Assembly (NCBI GenBank): GCA_965226775.1
Contig: CBDDEI010000002.1
Coordinates: 620,001 to 684,000 of the forward strand
Direction: 5' to 3'
Origin: CBDDEI01 sp965226775
Lineage (GTDB): Bacteria; Chloroflexota; Dehalococcoidia; SHYD01
DNA: 64,000 nt
The notes below the pieces were generated by a model, which searched no databases, was not told the origin of the DNA, and worked only from the letters and a program-made list of their open reading frames with translations. The stretch's first letter is position 1. Each line of letters starts with the position of its first letter. The translations under genes and the position numbers were made by a program. Of the stretch, positions 1 to 8,868 are shown piece by piece.

Positions 1-141
1 TTGGCGATTGCGCTGAAGAAGCCCATAGTTCTTGTTCTGGGCATGACGATCTCCGCCGCGTTGTCTGAAGAAGCCGAGCAGTACCCCCTGAACTTGATGC
101 TCTTCACCGAGACGATCTCCGCCGCGTTGTCGAAGAGCTGA
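1..141 (+). pseudogene. C-terminal fragment of an unidentified ORF at the window edge
   Basis: An open frame enters from the left edge and stops at TGA 139-141 (46 codons visible). It contains KKPIVLVLG, which could be a beta strand of a nucleotide- or CoA-binding fold, and carries the heptad TISAALS twice because the DNA holds a 21-bp direct repeat (45-65 and 111-131). Too little is present to name a family. It may be a real gene tail or a degenerate remnant. Confidence 0.2.
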
Positions 142-843
142 GCAGGACTACTACTACACGTCAACTGGAGGATGATCGGACGCCTCGCACCAAAAGGCGC
201 TGGCACGATGGGCCAGACTCCCCTGGCGGGACTACTACTGCACAAGTCCCTTCCCCCTTGATGGAGGAAGGATAGCCTCGCCCCAAAAGGCGCTGGCACG
301 AATGGAGCCAAACGCCCCTAGCCGTTGGCTCTGCACAGACTGAGGAAGACCCAGCTCCCTTCCCCCTCTGGATTTGGGGGAGAGGTTAGGAATGGGGCAC
401 GTTGTTCAGAGGTTCCCTAGCCGAACAGCACGGCGTACCGCTCTACGGTGACCGTGCCCAGAAGTCCTTTTGTGAGCTTCAGGCACCATCCCTAGGTCGC
501 CCTGACCTTGGTGTCCATGTCGCGACTTTGCAGTGGAGTCCGCTGACCTTGGTGTCCATGTCCATCCCAACTTCCTCACGCTTGCCCCTCCTCTTGCCTC
601 TGTAGACCGTCAGCAACCCACGACGACCCATACAGGAACTGCACACGACCCCCTAGCGAACGGCCAGAACTCCTCATCTGCGCGACCACGGCAGAACTCC
701 TCTTCTGCCGCGTTACCGCCCTCCCCCGGCGGTTCCCACCCCGTCCACCGCCACCCTCCCGCTGTTTGTGCAAGTAATCACAATCCGGTTCCCACCCCGT
801 CCAAATGTGTGGTAATCACAATCCTAAAATGTAGGATGTTAAT
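142..843. repeat. Non-coding stretch with several pairs of short direct repeats
   Basis: No convincing gene. The stretch is made of short sequences each present twice: about 27 bp at 182-208 and 275-301 (one mismatch), 20 bp at 502-521 and 543-562, 18 bp at 730-747 and 786-803, and an imperfect AGAACTCCTC pair near 665 and 693. A degenerate copy of the CCTCTCCC/GGGAGAGG palindrome (family C) lies at about 355-393. The short ORFs here are not supported. Confidence 0.5.
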
Positions 844-872
844 TTGACACTGTTTAGTGGTTCAAGTACTAT
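844..872 (+). promoter_or_regulatory. Sigma-70-type promoter of the solute-binding protein gene
   Basis: A perfect TTGACA (844-849) is followed after exactly 17 bases by TACTAT (867-872), a 4/6 match to TATAAT. It lies about 200 bases before the ATG at 1072, which implies a long 5' untranslated leader. It is placed correctly for the downstream lipoprotein gene. Confidence 0.5.
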
Positions 873-1071
873 CCGCGCACTCACGTTTTCGACATAACAT
901 AATGCTTAGGAGGTGGCAGCGCGCTTTTGCGATATTGCCGTAATTAGCATCTGTACAGCGGATGCGAAAGTAAGCAGGACTCATATGCCGATGCTGCGTG
1001 CTTCTACGCCCGGGGAACCCCTGGCAGGTTTCTTGGGCAAGCACAAGGGTTACCGTAAAGGAGAGTCAGCG

Positions 1072-2887
1072 ATGAAGCGTTTCGTTTATGGCTTGCTAGT
1101 AGGAGGTCTAAGCCTTCTCGTGATGTCATGCGGCGCCACAGCAGAACCAGCAGGTTCTGGGACGACAGCGCCCGCCGTCTAGCGCCCCTGCACCAAGCAC
1201 TCCCGCACCTAGCGAGCCCGCGTCTAGCGCGCCCGCCGTTAGCACACCCGCACCCAGCGCTCCCGCACCTAGTGCGCCTACGCCGAGCGCCCCTGCGCCG
1301 AGCGCGCCTGCGCCTAGTGCGCCTGCGCCGAGCGCCCCTGCGCCTAGTGCGCCTGCGCCGAGCGCTCCTAAGTCTGGTGGCACCTTTAATGTGCCAGTGA
1401 CGGCTGACCCAAACGATTTCGATATGAGCTACACGGGGTCCAGCAATACCAACGGCAGCTTTAATCGTTATGGCTATTCCTCGGTGCTGCGTCTCCAAAC
1501 TGGCCCTGAGATTGGCTATGGGCAGCAGGTGGTTGCGGCTAACCTGGCCGATAAATGGGAAGTTAGCCCGGACGCCAAGAGCTTCACGCTCATACTTCGG
1601 GACGGCCTTAAGTTCCACGATGTGCCGCCAGTGAATGGGCGCGCCTTGACCTCTGCCGACGTTAAGTGGAGCTATCGGTATATGGCCCGTGTGGACGAGT
1701 TCAAGGACTTGACGAGGGGACAGTTCAGATGGATGTTCGAGGGGCTGGATGAGATTCTAACTCCTGACCCCAAGACAGTCGTTGTGAAATTCAAAGATAG
1801 CTTTGCGCCGTTCCTCACCTACGCAGCATCGTCAGATAACGTGGTGATGGCCAAGGAAGTCTTCGAGACGGAAGGGCATTTCAAAGATACCCTGATAGGA
1901 TCGGGTCCGCTCATCCCAGACATTGCCGACAGTCAGCAGGGCAGCCGGTGGGTCTTCAAAAAGAACCCCACCTACCATGAAGATGGAAAACCGTATGTAG
2001 ACGAAGTGCGTCTGCTGGTCATACAAGACACCGCAACCCGGCAAGCAGCATTCCAGGCAAAGCAGGTAGACCTTTACTTGGCCGCCTCCGACGCGTTAGC
2101 CTGGGAGGAAGCCCGGCGCTCTGTTCCCAATGCCATAGAGTACGAATACATTGGCGCTCCGCAAAACTTGTACACTCACACCAAGCGGCCGCCCTTTGAC
2201 AACTTCAAGGTTCGTGAGGCGCTCTCCCTTGCCTTCAACAGAGATGAAATCATCAAAGTGGTAGCGGCAGGCAAAGGGGAGTGGGCGCTATCCATGTCTA
2301 ACCTGCGCACAGACCTCTTCACCCAGGAGGAGATTAAGTCCTTCATCAAGTACGACCCTGTAGAAGCCAAGAAGGTCCTAGCTGAGGCTGGCTATCCAGA
2401 GGGGTTCACCATCAAATTCATGTACAACGATGGCGGCAATGAGGCGTACAAGAAGACCGCAGAGTTGATCCAGGCCCAGATGAAGAAAGTAGGGATTAAC
2501 TTTGTGTTTGATGTGGTTTCAGCAGCAGACTACACAAAGAGACGCCGGGCGCGAGACTTCAACATTAAGCTGACGGGAGAATCCACCAGGACCGACCTTG
2601 ATGCCTTCTTCCATCTTTACGTGCACCCGGCGGGCGCCTTCAACTACATTGATGCCGACATACCTAAAGCCAATGAGTTAATCGTGGCCCAGCGCAGAGA
2701 AACAGACCCTGTCAAGCGGCGGGAGATCCTGAGAGAGCTGCTCCGCTACTTGAATGAGAACTTCTACTGGCTTACTACGTTCCGAACGAACCAGATCATC
2801 TTCATGCAGCCGTATGTGAAGGACCACTACCACAACGCGGACTACAGAACGGTGGGCTGGGTAGCAGACGTTTGGCTAGATAAGTAA
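1072..2887 (+). pseudogene. Extracellular solute-binding lipoprotein, family 5, frame broken in linker
   Basis: Lipoprotein receptor of an ABC importer for peptides or similar solutes (SBP_bac_5 family), expected to sit outside the membrane. ATG 1072 is preceded by a good AAAGGAGAG ribosome site. The signal peptide MKRFVYGLLVGGLSLLVMSC ends in a lipobox Cys. That frame meets TAG at 1180-1182; the next frame then continues without interruption as (S-A-P-A-P)n and the SBP domain (GGTFNVPVTADPNDFD... to DVWLDK) up to 2887. One 1-base deletion or 2-base insertion at about 1168-1180 would restore a protein of roughly 600 residues. The linker is encoded by 15-nt GC-rich repeats prone to slippage or misreading. 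No permease or ATPase gene is nearby, so the receptor is an orphan. Typed as pseudogene only because of the frame break; a sequence error is equally possible. Confidence 0.75.
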
Positions 2888-2919
2888 CCGCTTTGGGCAT
2901 AGCCCCGGTGTAAACGGAA

Positions 2920-2955
2920 ACTACGGCCTCATGCAATCCAGCATGAGGCCGTAGT
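2920..2955 (+). terminator. Hairpin terminator after the solute-binding protein gene
   Basis: A perfect 15-bp stem (2920-2934 with 2941-2955) closes a 6-base loop, 32 bases after the stop codon. No T tract follows, so termination strength is uncertain. Confidence 0.55.
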
Positions 2956-2959
2956 CGCG

Positions 2960-3339
2960 CCTGGCTCCGGCGTTCCTTCGTTTCTCCTCGTAAAGACGGA
3001 ACGCTGGCGACTGTCGTTGCGAGGAGGCGGGCAGCCGACGTGGCAATCTGGGGTGGGGTGGGTGCGACATCGCTCCCTGCCGGCGCGCCCCGGCTCATGC
3101 GTGGACGCGTGCCGCCCCCCCGCTCGTGGTGAGCCAGTCGAACCATGAGCGCGGGGAGTGGATTCTTCGCTGCACTCAGAATGACAAGACGGGGCGCGGT
3201 AGTGGACAGTGCAACGGGGGGTGGCCGATGGGGCAAGTCCCCTCTCCCTCTGGGAGAGGGCTAGGGTGAGGGATAGCCGCCCCTCATGGTGAGCCTGTCG
3301 CACCATGAGCGTAGCGGCAGCCGCAGGCTGAGCGTGTCG
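2960..3339. repeat. Interspersed repeat cluster (families A, B, C, D)
   Basis: Adjacent copies of the short repeats seen across the window: D (TTGCGAGGAGG...GGCAATCTGGGG, near 3015-3055), A (GGTGAGCCAGTCGAACCAT, near 3127 and 3289), B (reverse of CATTCTGAGCGAAGCGAAG-type, near 3157-3190) and C (CCCTCTCCCTCTGGGAGAGGG, near 3238-3270). The small ORFs through this cluster are translations of the repeats and are not genes. Confidence 0.8.
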
Positions 3340-5565
3340 TCAGTCCGACAACCTGCCCTCCTGCCGCAAATATATCCGGGCCAGCCGCAGCTCGTCGTAG
3401 GTGACTTGCGGTTCGAGGAACTCCCAGACGGGTCTGAGGAAAGCACTGCCGCAAACACCAAAGGCCTCCTCTATCTTGTTGAGCTTTTCCGGTGCGGGCA
3501 GAAGGTGCTCCACGTCTAGGACTACTCCCTGATCGGCTATGCGTTCCAGGTGGCCGCAGATGGTAGTCTCCGACAGACCTCGTTGCTGGGCTATCTGGCT
3601 GATAGACAGTCCTTGGGACAGTAGTTCCCTGGTCGTATCGTAGGTGTCTCCCAGGCGACGCTCCCGCCGTTCTCGTTCCCGCCCTCCAGCCCGCTCACCC
3701 GGCTGTTGCCGGATCGGCGCGCTCTCTGTTCTATCCGGCAGGTTGTTCACCTCGGCATACCTTCGTATGACCTCCAAGAACTCCCTGCCGTACTGTTCCA
3801 GCTTCACCTCACCCACGCCGGGGGTGCGGGAGAATGCTTCCATGCTTTGGGGGAACGCCGCGGCCATGTGGCGGAGGGATACGTCGCCAAAGACTACGAA
3901 TGGAGGAACATCCCGGGCGTCGGCCAGCCGCCTGCGCAGGGAACGCAGCTCCTCGAACAGGCGCTCATCGTATCCCATGGGCCCTGATGGACGACCGTCG
4001 CGGCTGGGTTTGGCGCCCGCACTGCCCGCGTCGGCTGGTTGTGGTCGAGGCAGGGTCAGGCTGTGGCCTTGTTTGAGAAACTCCCGCCCCTTAGGCGCAA
4101 CGGCCAGGGTTGGAAACTCCCCCTCGTTCCGCACCAGCAGCCCCTGCGCCTGCAAGTGTCCGATGACTTCTCTCAGCTGAGAACGCCCGAAGTCTTTGGC
4201 GATGCCGTACACGCTCAATTGCTCGTGACCCAGCTCCAGGACGCGCTTCTCCCGGCTCCCGCTCAACACCTGAATGACGTGGTTTGCCCCGAACCGCTCG
4301 CCGGTGCGGATTACCGCCGAGAGAACTTTCCGGGTGATCTCCGTGGCGTCAAAATCCTCGCGGGATTCCAGGCAAACGTCGCATCCGCCGCAGTTTTCTT
4401 CGTTCCATTGCTCCCCGAAATACTCTAGGATGACCCGGCGGCGGCAGGTGGGCAATTGGGCAAACTCCATCATCTTGTCCAGCTTTTGCCGGGCGTTCTG
4501 CTGCTCTGCCGCGTTCTCCATCTGGTTGATGAAATAGTCCTGCTTGGCCTTGTCGCCATAGGAGTAGAAGAGGATGCACTCGCTGGGCAACCCGTCCCTG
4601 CCGGCCCGGCCCGTTTCCTGGTAGTAGCCCTCCAGGGACTTGGGCATGCTGTAATGCACCACTAGGCGAATGTCTGGCTTGTCTATGCCCATGCCAAAAG
4701 CGATGGTAGCGACAATGATGGGCACCCGGTCGCGGATGAAGTCTTCCTGGGTCTGGCGGCGCGTTTCGTTGTCCAACCCCGCGTGGTAGGGACGGGCCGG
4801 CAAGCCCCCAGTGTTCAGGTCCTCGGCGAGATCCTCCGTCTCCTGCCGGGAGGAGCAATAGATAATGGTGGACTGGCTCCGCCGCGCTTGGAGCAGCGAC
4901 AACAGCTGCCTCCGGGAGTTCTCCTTGGGCCATACTGCATAGCTGAGGTTGGCCCGGTTGAAACTAGACTGAAAGACCTGGCCCCGCTCCAGGGAAAGCT
5001 GGCTGATGATGTCTTCCCGCACTCGTTCCGTGGCGGTGGCCGTCAGGGCAATCACCGGCACCTCTGGAAAGTCCTCACGCAGCTGCTGCAGGTTGCGGTA
5101 GTCGGGGCGAAACTCGTGGCCCCACTCGGAAATACAGTGGGCTTCGTCAATGGCAATGAGGCTCACCTCAATGCTGTGGAGGAACTGGCGGAACCCCGGC
5201 AGGGCCAGCCGCTCCGGGGCCACGTAGAGTAGCTTGACCTGCCCCCGCCGGACCTGTGTCTGCACATTCGCTATCTCCGACGAGGGTAGGGAGCTGTTGA
5301 TGAAGCGGGCGGCGATGCCGTTGGCGTTCAGCGCGTCCACCTGGTCCTTCATCAGAGCAATCAGTGGCGAGATTACCAGGGTGATTCCGTCAAAGATCAG
5401 GGAGGGCAACTGGTAGCAGAGGGACTTGCCGCCGCCGGTGGGCATCAGCGCCAGGCTGTCCCGGCGGGCCAGTACGTTGCCAATGATCTCCTCCTGCAAA
5501 GCCCGAAAGCTGTCGTAGCCGAATCGGGACTTCAGGATTGTAAGCGGGGTAACGGTATTCTCCAT
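3340..5565 (-). CDS. recQ: ATP-dependent DNA helicase RecQ
   Basis: 3'-5' DNA helicase for recombination and replication-fork repair in the cytoplasm. The 741-residue protein has helicase motif I MPTGGGKSLCYQ (residues 41-52), motif II DEAH (140-143) followed by CISEWGHEFRPDY, motif III ALTATAT, and the C-terminal half of the helicase core with ETGRAGRDG. A zinc-binding cysteine cluster follows (CRRR..., NCGGCDVC), then winged-helix, HRDC (about 520-605) and a terminal helix-turn-helix region (ISQIAQQRGLSETTI). This is the full RecQ domain order, slightly longer than E. coli RecQ because of the terminal HTH. The stop codon sits at the border of a repeat cluster. It is monocistronic. Confidence 0.97.
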   Translation of the reverse strand: MENTVTPLTILKSRFGYDSFRALQEEIIGNVLARRDSLALMPTGGGKSLCYQLPSLIFDGITLVISPLIALMKDQVDALNANGIAARFINSSLPSSEIANVQTQVRRGQVKLLYVAPERLALPGFRQFLHSIEVSLIAIDEAHCISEWGHEFRPDYRNLQQLREDFPEVPVIALTATATERVREDIISQLSLERGQVFQSSFNRANLSYAVWPKENSRRQLLSLLQARRSQSTIIYCSSRQETEDLAEDLNTGGLPARPYHAGLDNETRRQTQEDFIRDRVPIIVATIAFGMGIDKPDIRLVVHYSMPKSLEGYYQETGRAGRDGLPSECILFYSYGDKAKQDYFINQMENAAEQQNARQKLDKMMEFAQLPTCRRRVILEYFGEQWNEENCGGCDVCLESREDFDATEITRKVLSAVIRTGERFGANHVIQVLSGSREKRVLELGHEQLSVYGIAKDFGRSQLREVIGHLQAQGLLVRNEGEFPTLAVAPKGREFLKQGHSLTLPRPQPADAGSAGAKPSRDGRPSGPMGYDERLFEELRSLRRRLADARDVPPFVVFGDVSLRHMAAAFPQSMEAFSRTPGVGEVKLEQYGREFLEVIRRYAEVNNLPDRTESAPIRQQPGERAGGRERERRERRLGDTYDTTRELLSQGLSISQIAQQRGLSETTICGHLERIADQGVVLDVEHLLPAPEKLNKIEEAFGVCGSAFLRPVWEFLEPQVTYDELRLARIYLRQEGRLSD

Positions 5566-5760
5566 AGGTCGATAACCCTTCCCATACGATAGTAACCCTC
5601 CTAGCCGAGGGAGGGGAGGCGCGAAGGTTATTTTACGCCCTACCCCAGCAGGGGTGAAGGGCGAGAACGGTCGATACGCTTAGGACGGCCTGTAGACGGC
5701 TCGGCTGTGTCTGTTACCATTATGCAGCATTGCGTTATAAGGCAAGGAGAGGTGGCACAT

Positions 5761-6195
5761 ATGGCAACGGTAACTGTTAGAAGCATGGATAAACTGCAAC
5801 ACCTGGTCAGCACGGAAGACCATGCGTGGGTAACGGATGAGCCAACGCCATTCGGTGATGGGCTTGGCCCAAATCCCTACGAAATGCTGCTGGCTGCGCT
5901 GGGCAGCTGTATCGCCATGACCCTGCGTTTGTACATCGACCGCAAGGGCTGGTCAGTGCGCGCGGTTTCAGTGGAGCTGAGCCATGAAAAGGTGCACGCC
6001 AGGGACTGTGAGGAATGTGAAGAGAAGGACGATGTCATGCTCGACCTTATCCGCACCTACGTCCTCATTGATGGTGATCTTGATGACGAGCAGACGGCCC
6101 GTTTGCTGGAGATAACCCACCGTTGTCCGGTGTCTCGTACGCTCTCAGGCGGCCCCAAAATCCTCGCAGAGCTGGATGTGACGCCGCGCTCGTAG
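5761..6195 (+). CDS. OsmC/Ohr family protein
   Basis: Small peroxide-resistance or OsmC-like protein, 144 residues from ATG 5761. That start is preceded by AAGGAGAGG and begins MATVTVRSMDKLQHLV; the in-frame ATG at 5707 adds an unlikely N-terminus. Family features visible are NPYEMLLAALGSCIAMTL (first catalytic Cys of the OsmC fold) and ITHRCPVSRTLSGG (second Cys). An unusual CEECEEKDD cysteine-acidic segment lies between the two. The family reduces organic hydroperoxides through the two conserved cysteines; the actual substrate here is unknown. It is followed directly by the riboswitch-controlled otsA unit but is a separate transcription unit. Confidence 0.88.
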   Translation: MATVTVRSMDKLQHLVSTEDHAWVTDEPTPFGDGLGPNPYEMLLAALGSCIAMTLRLYIDRKGWSVRAVSVELSHEKVHARDCEECEEKDDVMLDLIRTYVLIDGDLDDEQTARLLEITHRCPVSRTLSGGPKILAELDVTPRS

Positions 6196-6234
6196 GATGA
6201 GTGCATGACGAAGTGCCCCTGCGTAGTATGCGCG

Positions 6235-6243
6235 TGCTATAAT
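6235..6243 (+). promoter_or_regulatory. Extended -10 promoter of the riboswitch-otsA unit
   Basis: TGCTATAAT is a perfect -10 hexamer with the extended TGn element; no good -35 is seen 16-19 bases upstream. A transcript would start near 6250, immediately before the riboswitch aptamer. Confidence 0.55.
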
Positions 6244-6254
6244 AGGCCCGCTCA

Positions 6255-6416
6255 ACAATACTAATAGCCGAACTCCTCTCAGGAGGAGACGGGGGAACCA
6301 ATACACCAAAGCCGCCGAGTAGTGGCTAAGGTAGGGGTGAATCTCTGCTCACGCGGAGTAGGCGAGCTCCTTTGAGCCGAACCCGACAGCTAACCTCGTA
6401 AGCAATAGAAGGAGAC
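6255..6416 (+). promoter_or_regulatory. Cyclic di-AMP riboswitch (ydaO/yuaA type)
   Basis: The conserved blocks of the ydaO aptamer occur in order and spacing: GGGGGAACCA (6291-6300), GGGGTGAATC (6334-6343), then GAGCCGAACCCGACAG and CTAACCTCGTAAGC (together 6374-6403), ended by AGAAGGAGA. The class binds c-di-AMP and usually switches genes for osmolyte or cell-wall metabolism off when the messenger is high. Here it leads into the trehalose-6-phosphate synthase gene about 70 bases downstream. GACGGCACCGTC at about 6413-6426 could form part of the expression platform. Confidence 0.93.
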
Positions 6417-6484
6417 GGCACCGTCAAACCAGAAAGTCCCCGGCCTACTTTCCCTACGCCGCTAGGCGACAGGCTCGATTGCTT

Positions 6485-8065
6485 ATGGTACGAAAAACCT
6501 TAACCAGCCTCTTCACGCGTGGGAGACGGCCGCGCACGCCGCGCTCTGCCGCTCCTAAGGGCGCAAGTAAGGATAGCGTGCTCCTTGACCTGGTCCGCCG
6601 GGTTACTGGAGGCCGTCCGGTGATGCTGGCAAGCAACCGAGGTCCTGTAGAGTTCATCATGCAGAACGGGGAAACGCCAACCCCCAGCCGCGGCAGTGGC
6701 GGCGTGGTTTCTATCCTCAGCGGCCTCGCTAGGTCGGCCCCGCTGGCGTGGATTGCCTGCTCTATGGGAGAGGGCGATAGGTTTGTCGCAGAGAGTGCGC
6801 CGGATGGGCTCATACCATCGGGGTTGCCGGAGCATCAGTTGCAGCTCCGCTTTGTGCTCCCCTCCAAGGAGTCCTACGACAAGTACTACAACGTCTTTGC
6901 CAATCCCCTGCTCTGGTGCATTCAGCACTACATCTGGGACCTCACCTACGCCCCCACCATTAACGCAGCAACCTATGATGCGTGGGAGAACGGGTACCAG
7001 GGAGTCAACAAGCAGTTTGCCGACGCCATTCTGCGAGAGGTGAACAAGGCTCGTTCCCGTCCGCTGGTGCTGATCCATGACTATCATCTCTACTTGGTAG
7101 CGGGCTACGTGCGGCAGCAGGCGCCCAACGTCTTTATGCAGCACTTTATCCATATCCCCTGGCCCGACGCCCGCTACTGGCTGCTCCTGCCCGCCTTTAT
7201 GCGTAAGGCGATTCTTGAAAGCCTCTGCCAGTGCGACATCGTTGGCTTTCAGACGCACAAGGACGCGCTCAACTTCCTGAACACGTGCGAGAATGACCTT
7301 GAGGGCGCGCGGGTAGATAACGATGCTCTTACCGTCCGCTGGCGTGGCCGCACCGTGCATGCCCGCGTCTATCCCGTCTCCATTGACACCGAGGAGCTCA
7401 AGCAAGTGGCTGAGTCTGAGGCGGCCGAGCAGTATAAAGAGGCCTTCCGCCAGGCGCACGGGAGCGCTCAGACTATCATGCGGGTCGACCGCCTGGAGCC
7501 CACCAAGAACATCCTGCGCGGCTTCATGGCGTATGACGCGCTGCTGTCCCGCCACCCGGAACTCGCCGGCAACGTGCGCTTCCTCGCCTTCCTGGTGCCA
7601 TCGCGCACGGAGCTGAAGCTCTACCAGCAGTACACCGATGAGGTATTCGAGCTCGTGGAGCAGATCAACAACCGCCACGGCAACGACGCGTGGCAGCCCA
7701 TCCAGGTGTTCTACGAGAACAACTTTGTCCAGGCCATTGCGGCCATGACGCTGTACGATGTGCTATTAGTGAACAGCTTGGTGGACGGTATGAACCTGGT
7801 GGCTAAGGAAGGGGCGACCGTCAACGCCAAGGATGGCGTGCTCGTCCTCTCAGAAGGTGCAGGCGCGCACGAGGAGCTTGGCCGCTACGCCCTCAGCGTC
7901 TCGCCCGCTGACGTCGAAGGTACGTTGGATGCCCTCTACACCGCGTTGACCATGCCCGTGCACCAGCGGGCCAGGCTAGCCGCTCGCCTGCGTGAGACGG
8001 TGGCGGCCAACGATCTCAACGCGTGGCTCATCCACCAGCTCAACGACATCCTCGCCCTCCGCTAG
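6485..8065 (+). CDS. otsA: Trehalose-6-phosphate synthase (GT20 family)
   Basis: GT20 glycosyltransferase, expected to make trehalose-6-phosphate from UDP- or another NDP-glucose and glucose-6-phosphate in the cytosol. Visible motifs: MLASNRGPVEF near residue 50 (phosphate loop of the donor/acceptor pocket), LIHDYHLYLV (HDYH), FIHIPWP, the RVDRLEPTKNI segment in place of the usual VDRLDYxKG, and NSLVDGMNLVAKE near the C-terminus (UDP-binding Asp-Gly-Met-Asn-Leu). About 526 residues, typical. The basic N-terminal 25 residues precede the fold. ATG 6485 is chosen; an in-frame TTG lies six bases upstream and neither has a clear Shine-Dalgarno. The phosphatase partner lies convergent at 8869-9860. 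A related GT20 activity such as glucosylglycerol-phosphate synthase cannot be excluded. Confidence 0.9.
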   Translation: MVRKTLTSLFTRGRRPRTPRSAAPKGASKDSVLLDLVRRVTGGRPVMLASNRGPVEFIMQNGETPTPSRGSGGVVSILSGLARSAPLAWIACSMGEGDRFVAESAPDGLIPSGLPEHQLQLRFVLPSKESYDKYYNVFANPLLWCIQHYIWDLTYAPTINAATYDAWENGYQGVNKQFADAILREVNKARSRPLVLIHDYHLYLVAGYVRQQAPNVFMQHFIHIPWPDARYWLLLPAFMRKAILESLCQCDIVGFQTHKDALNFLNTCENDLEGARVDNDALTVRWRGRTVHARVYPVSIDTEELKQVAESEAAEQYKEAFRQAHGSAQTIMRVDRLEPTKNILRGFMAYDALLSRHPELAGNVRFLAFLVPSRTELKLYQQYTDEVFELVEQINNRHGNDAWQPIQVFYENNFVQAIAAMTLYDVLLVNSLVDGMNLVAKEGATVNAKDGVLVLSEGAGAHEELGRYALSVSPADVEGTLDALYTALTMPVHQRARLAARLRETVAANDLNAWLIHQLNDILALR

Positions 8066-8069
8066 CCCC

Positions 8070-8868
8070 CGCTCCCCCAACCGCTCCCTCTCCAGAGGGA
8101 GAGAGCCAGGGTGAGGGAAGGCGCCTACCCCCTTGTCATTCTGAGAGCAGCGAAGAATCCACCCCCCCGCTGCCCGTTTCCCTCACCCTAACCCTCTCCC
8201 AGAGGGAGAGGGGATGCCCCCTCCACTCCCCGCTCATGGTGAGCCAGTCGAACCATAGCCGCCGACCTCTCACGAGTGGCTGCGAACCCTCAGCCCCTAG
8301 TCCTTTCCCAGGGGGGAGAGCGGTTGCACGCCACCTCGCACGACCCGTTGCCGCCGGCTGCCGTCTGTCGTTGCGAGAAGCAGACGCAGAGCGCCGAAGC
8401 AATCTGGGGCGGCGGGGCCGGCCCTGCGTGTGGAGCGAAGAATCCACCCCCCCCGCCGCTCATAGTTCGACTAGCTCACTACGAGCGGCCACCACCGCAC
8501 GACCGCTCATGGTGAGCTAGTCGAACCATAGCCGTCCATACTCTTACCACGAGCGGCTGCTATCCCTCACCCTAGCCCTCTCCCAGGGGGAGAGGGAAGC
8601 GCGCCCCGCGCTAGCCCGCGCCGCGCCCCTCGTCTGTCGTTGCGAGAAGCTCTGCAGAGCGCCGAAGCAATCTGGGGCGGAGGGGCCGGCCTGCGAGTGG
8701 AAGGAACCCTCCGCTCATGGTTCGACTAGCCAGTCGAACCATACCCCTCCGCCGTGGTGAGCCAGTCGAACCATCACCTCAGCCAAGCGGTTGCAGCCCA
8801 CCCCACGAACCTGCCACGCTCGGCGCCCGCACTTGCCGCTCCTCGCTCGCAGGCCGCGCATCGCCCGG
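8070..8868. repeat. Interspersed repeat cluster between otsA and otsB (families A-D)
   Basis: Several copies of C (CCTCTCCCAGAGGGAGAGG, near 8085-8115, 8180-8212, 8570-8600), B (CATTCTGAGAGCAGCGAAG, near 8136), A (GGTGAGCCAGTCGAACCAT near 8239, again near 8510, 8715 and 8757) and D (TTGCGAGAAGC...GAAGCAATCTGGGG, near 8373-8412 and 8640-8675). No gene is supported. The ORFs across this stretch translate the repeats. Confidence 0.8.

Noticed and set aside
1160..1185. Programmed ribosomal frameshift in the SBP gene
   Set aside because: No slippery heptamer or downstream stimulatory structure is evident; indel is simpler.
1126..1383. Collagen-like ALGAG repeat protein on the minus strand
   Set aside because: Antisense of the SAPAP linker.
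6500..7678. 392-residue minus-strand ORF over otsA
   Set aside because: Antisense shadow of a conserved GT20 gene.
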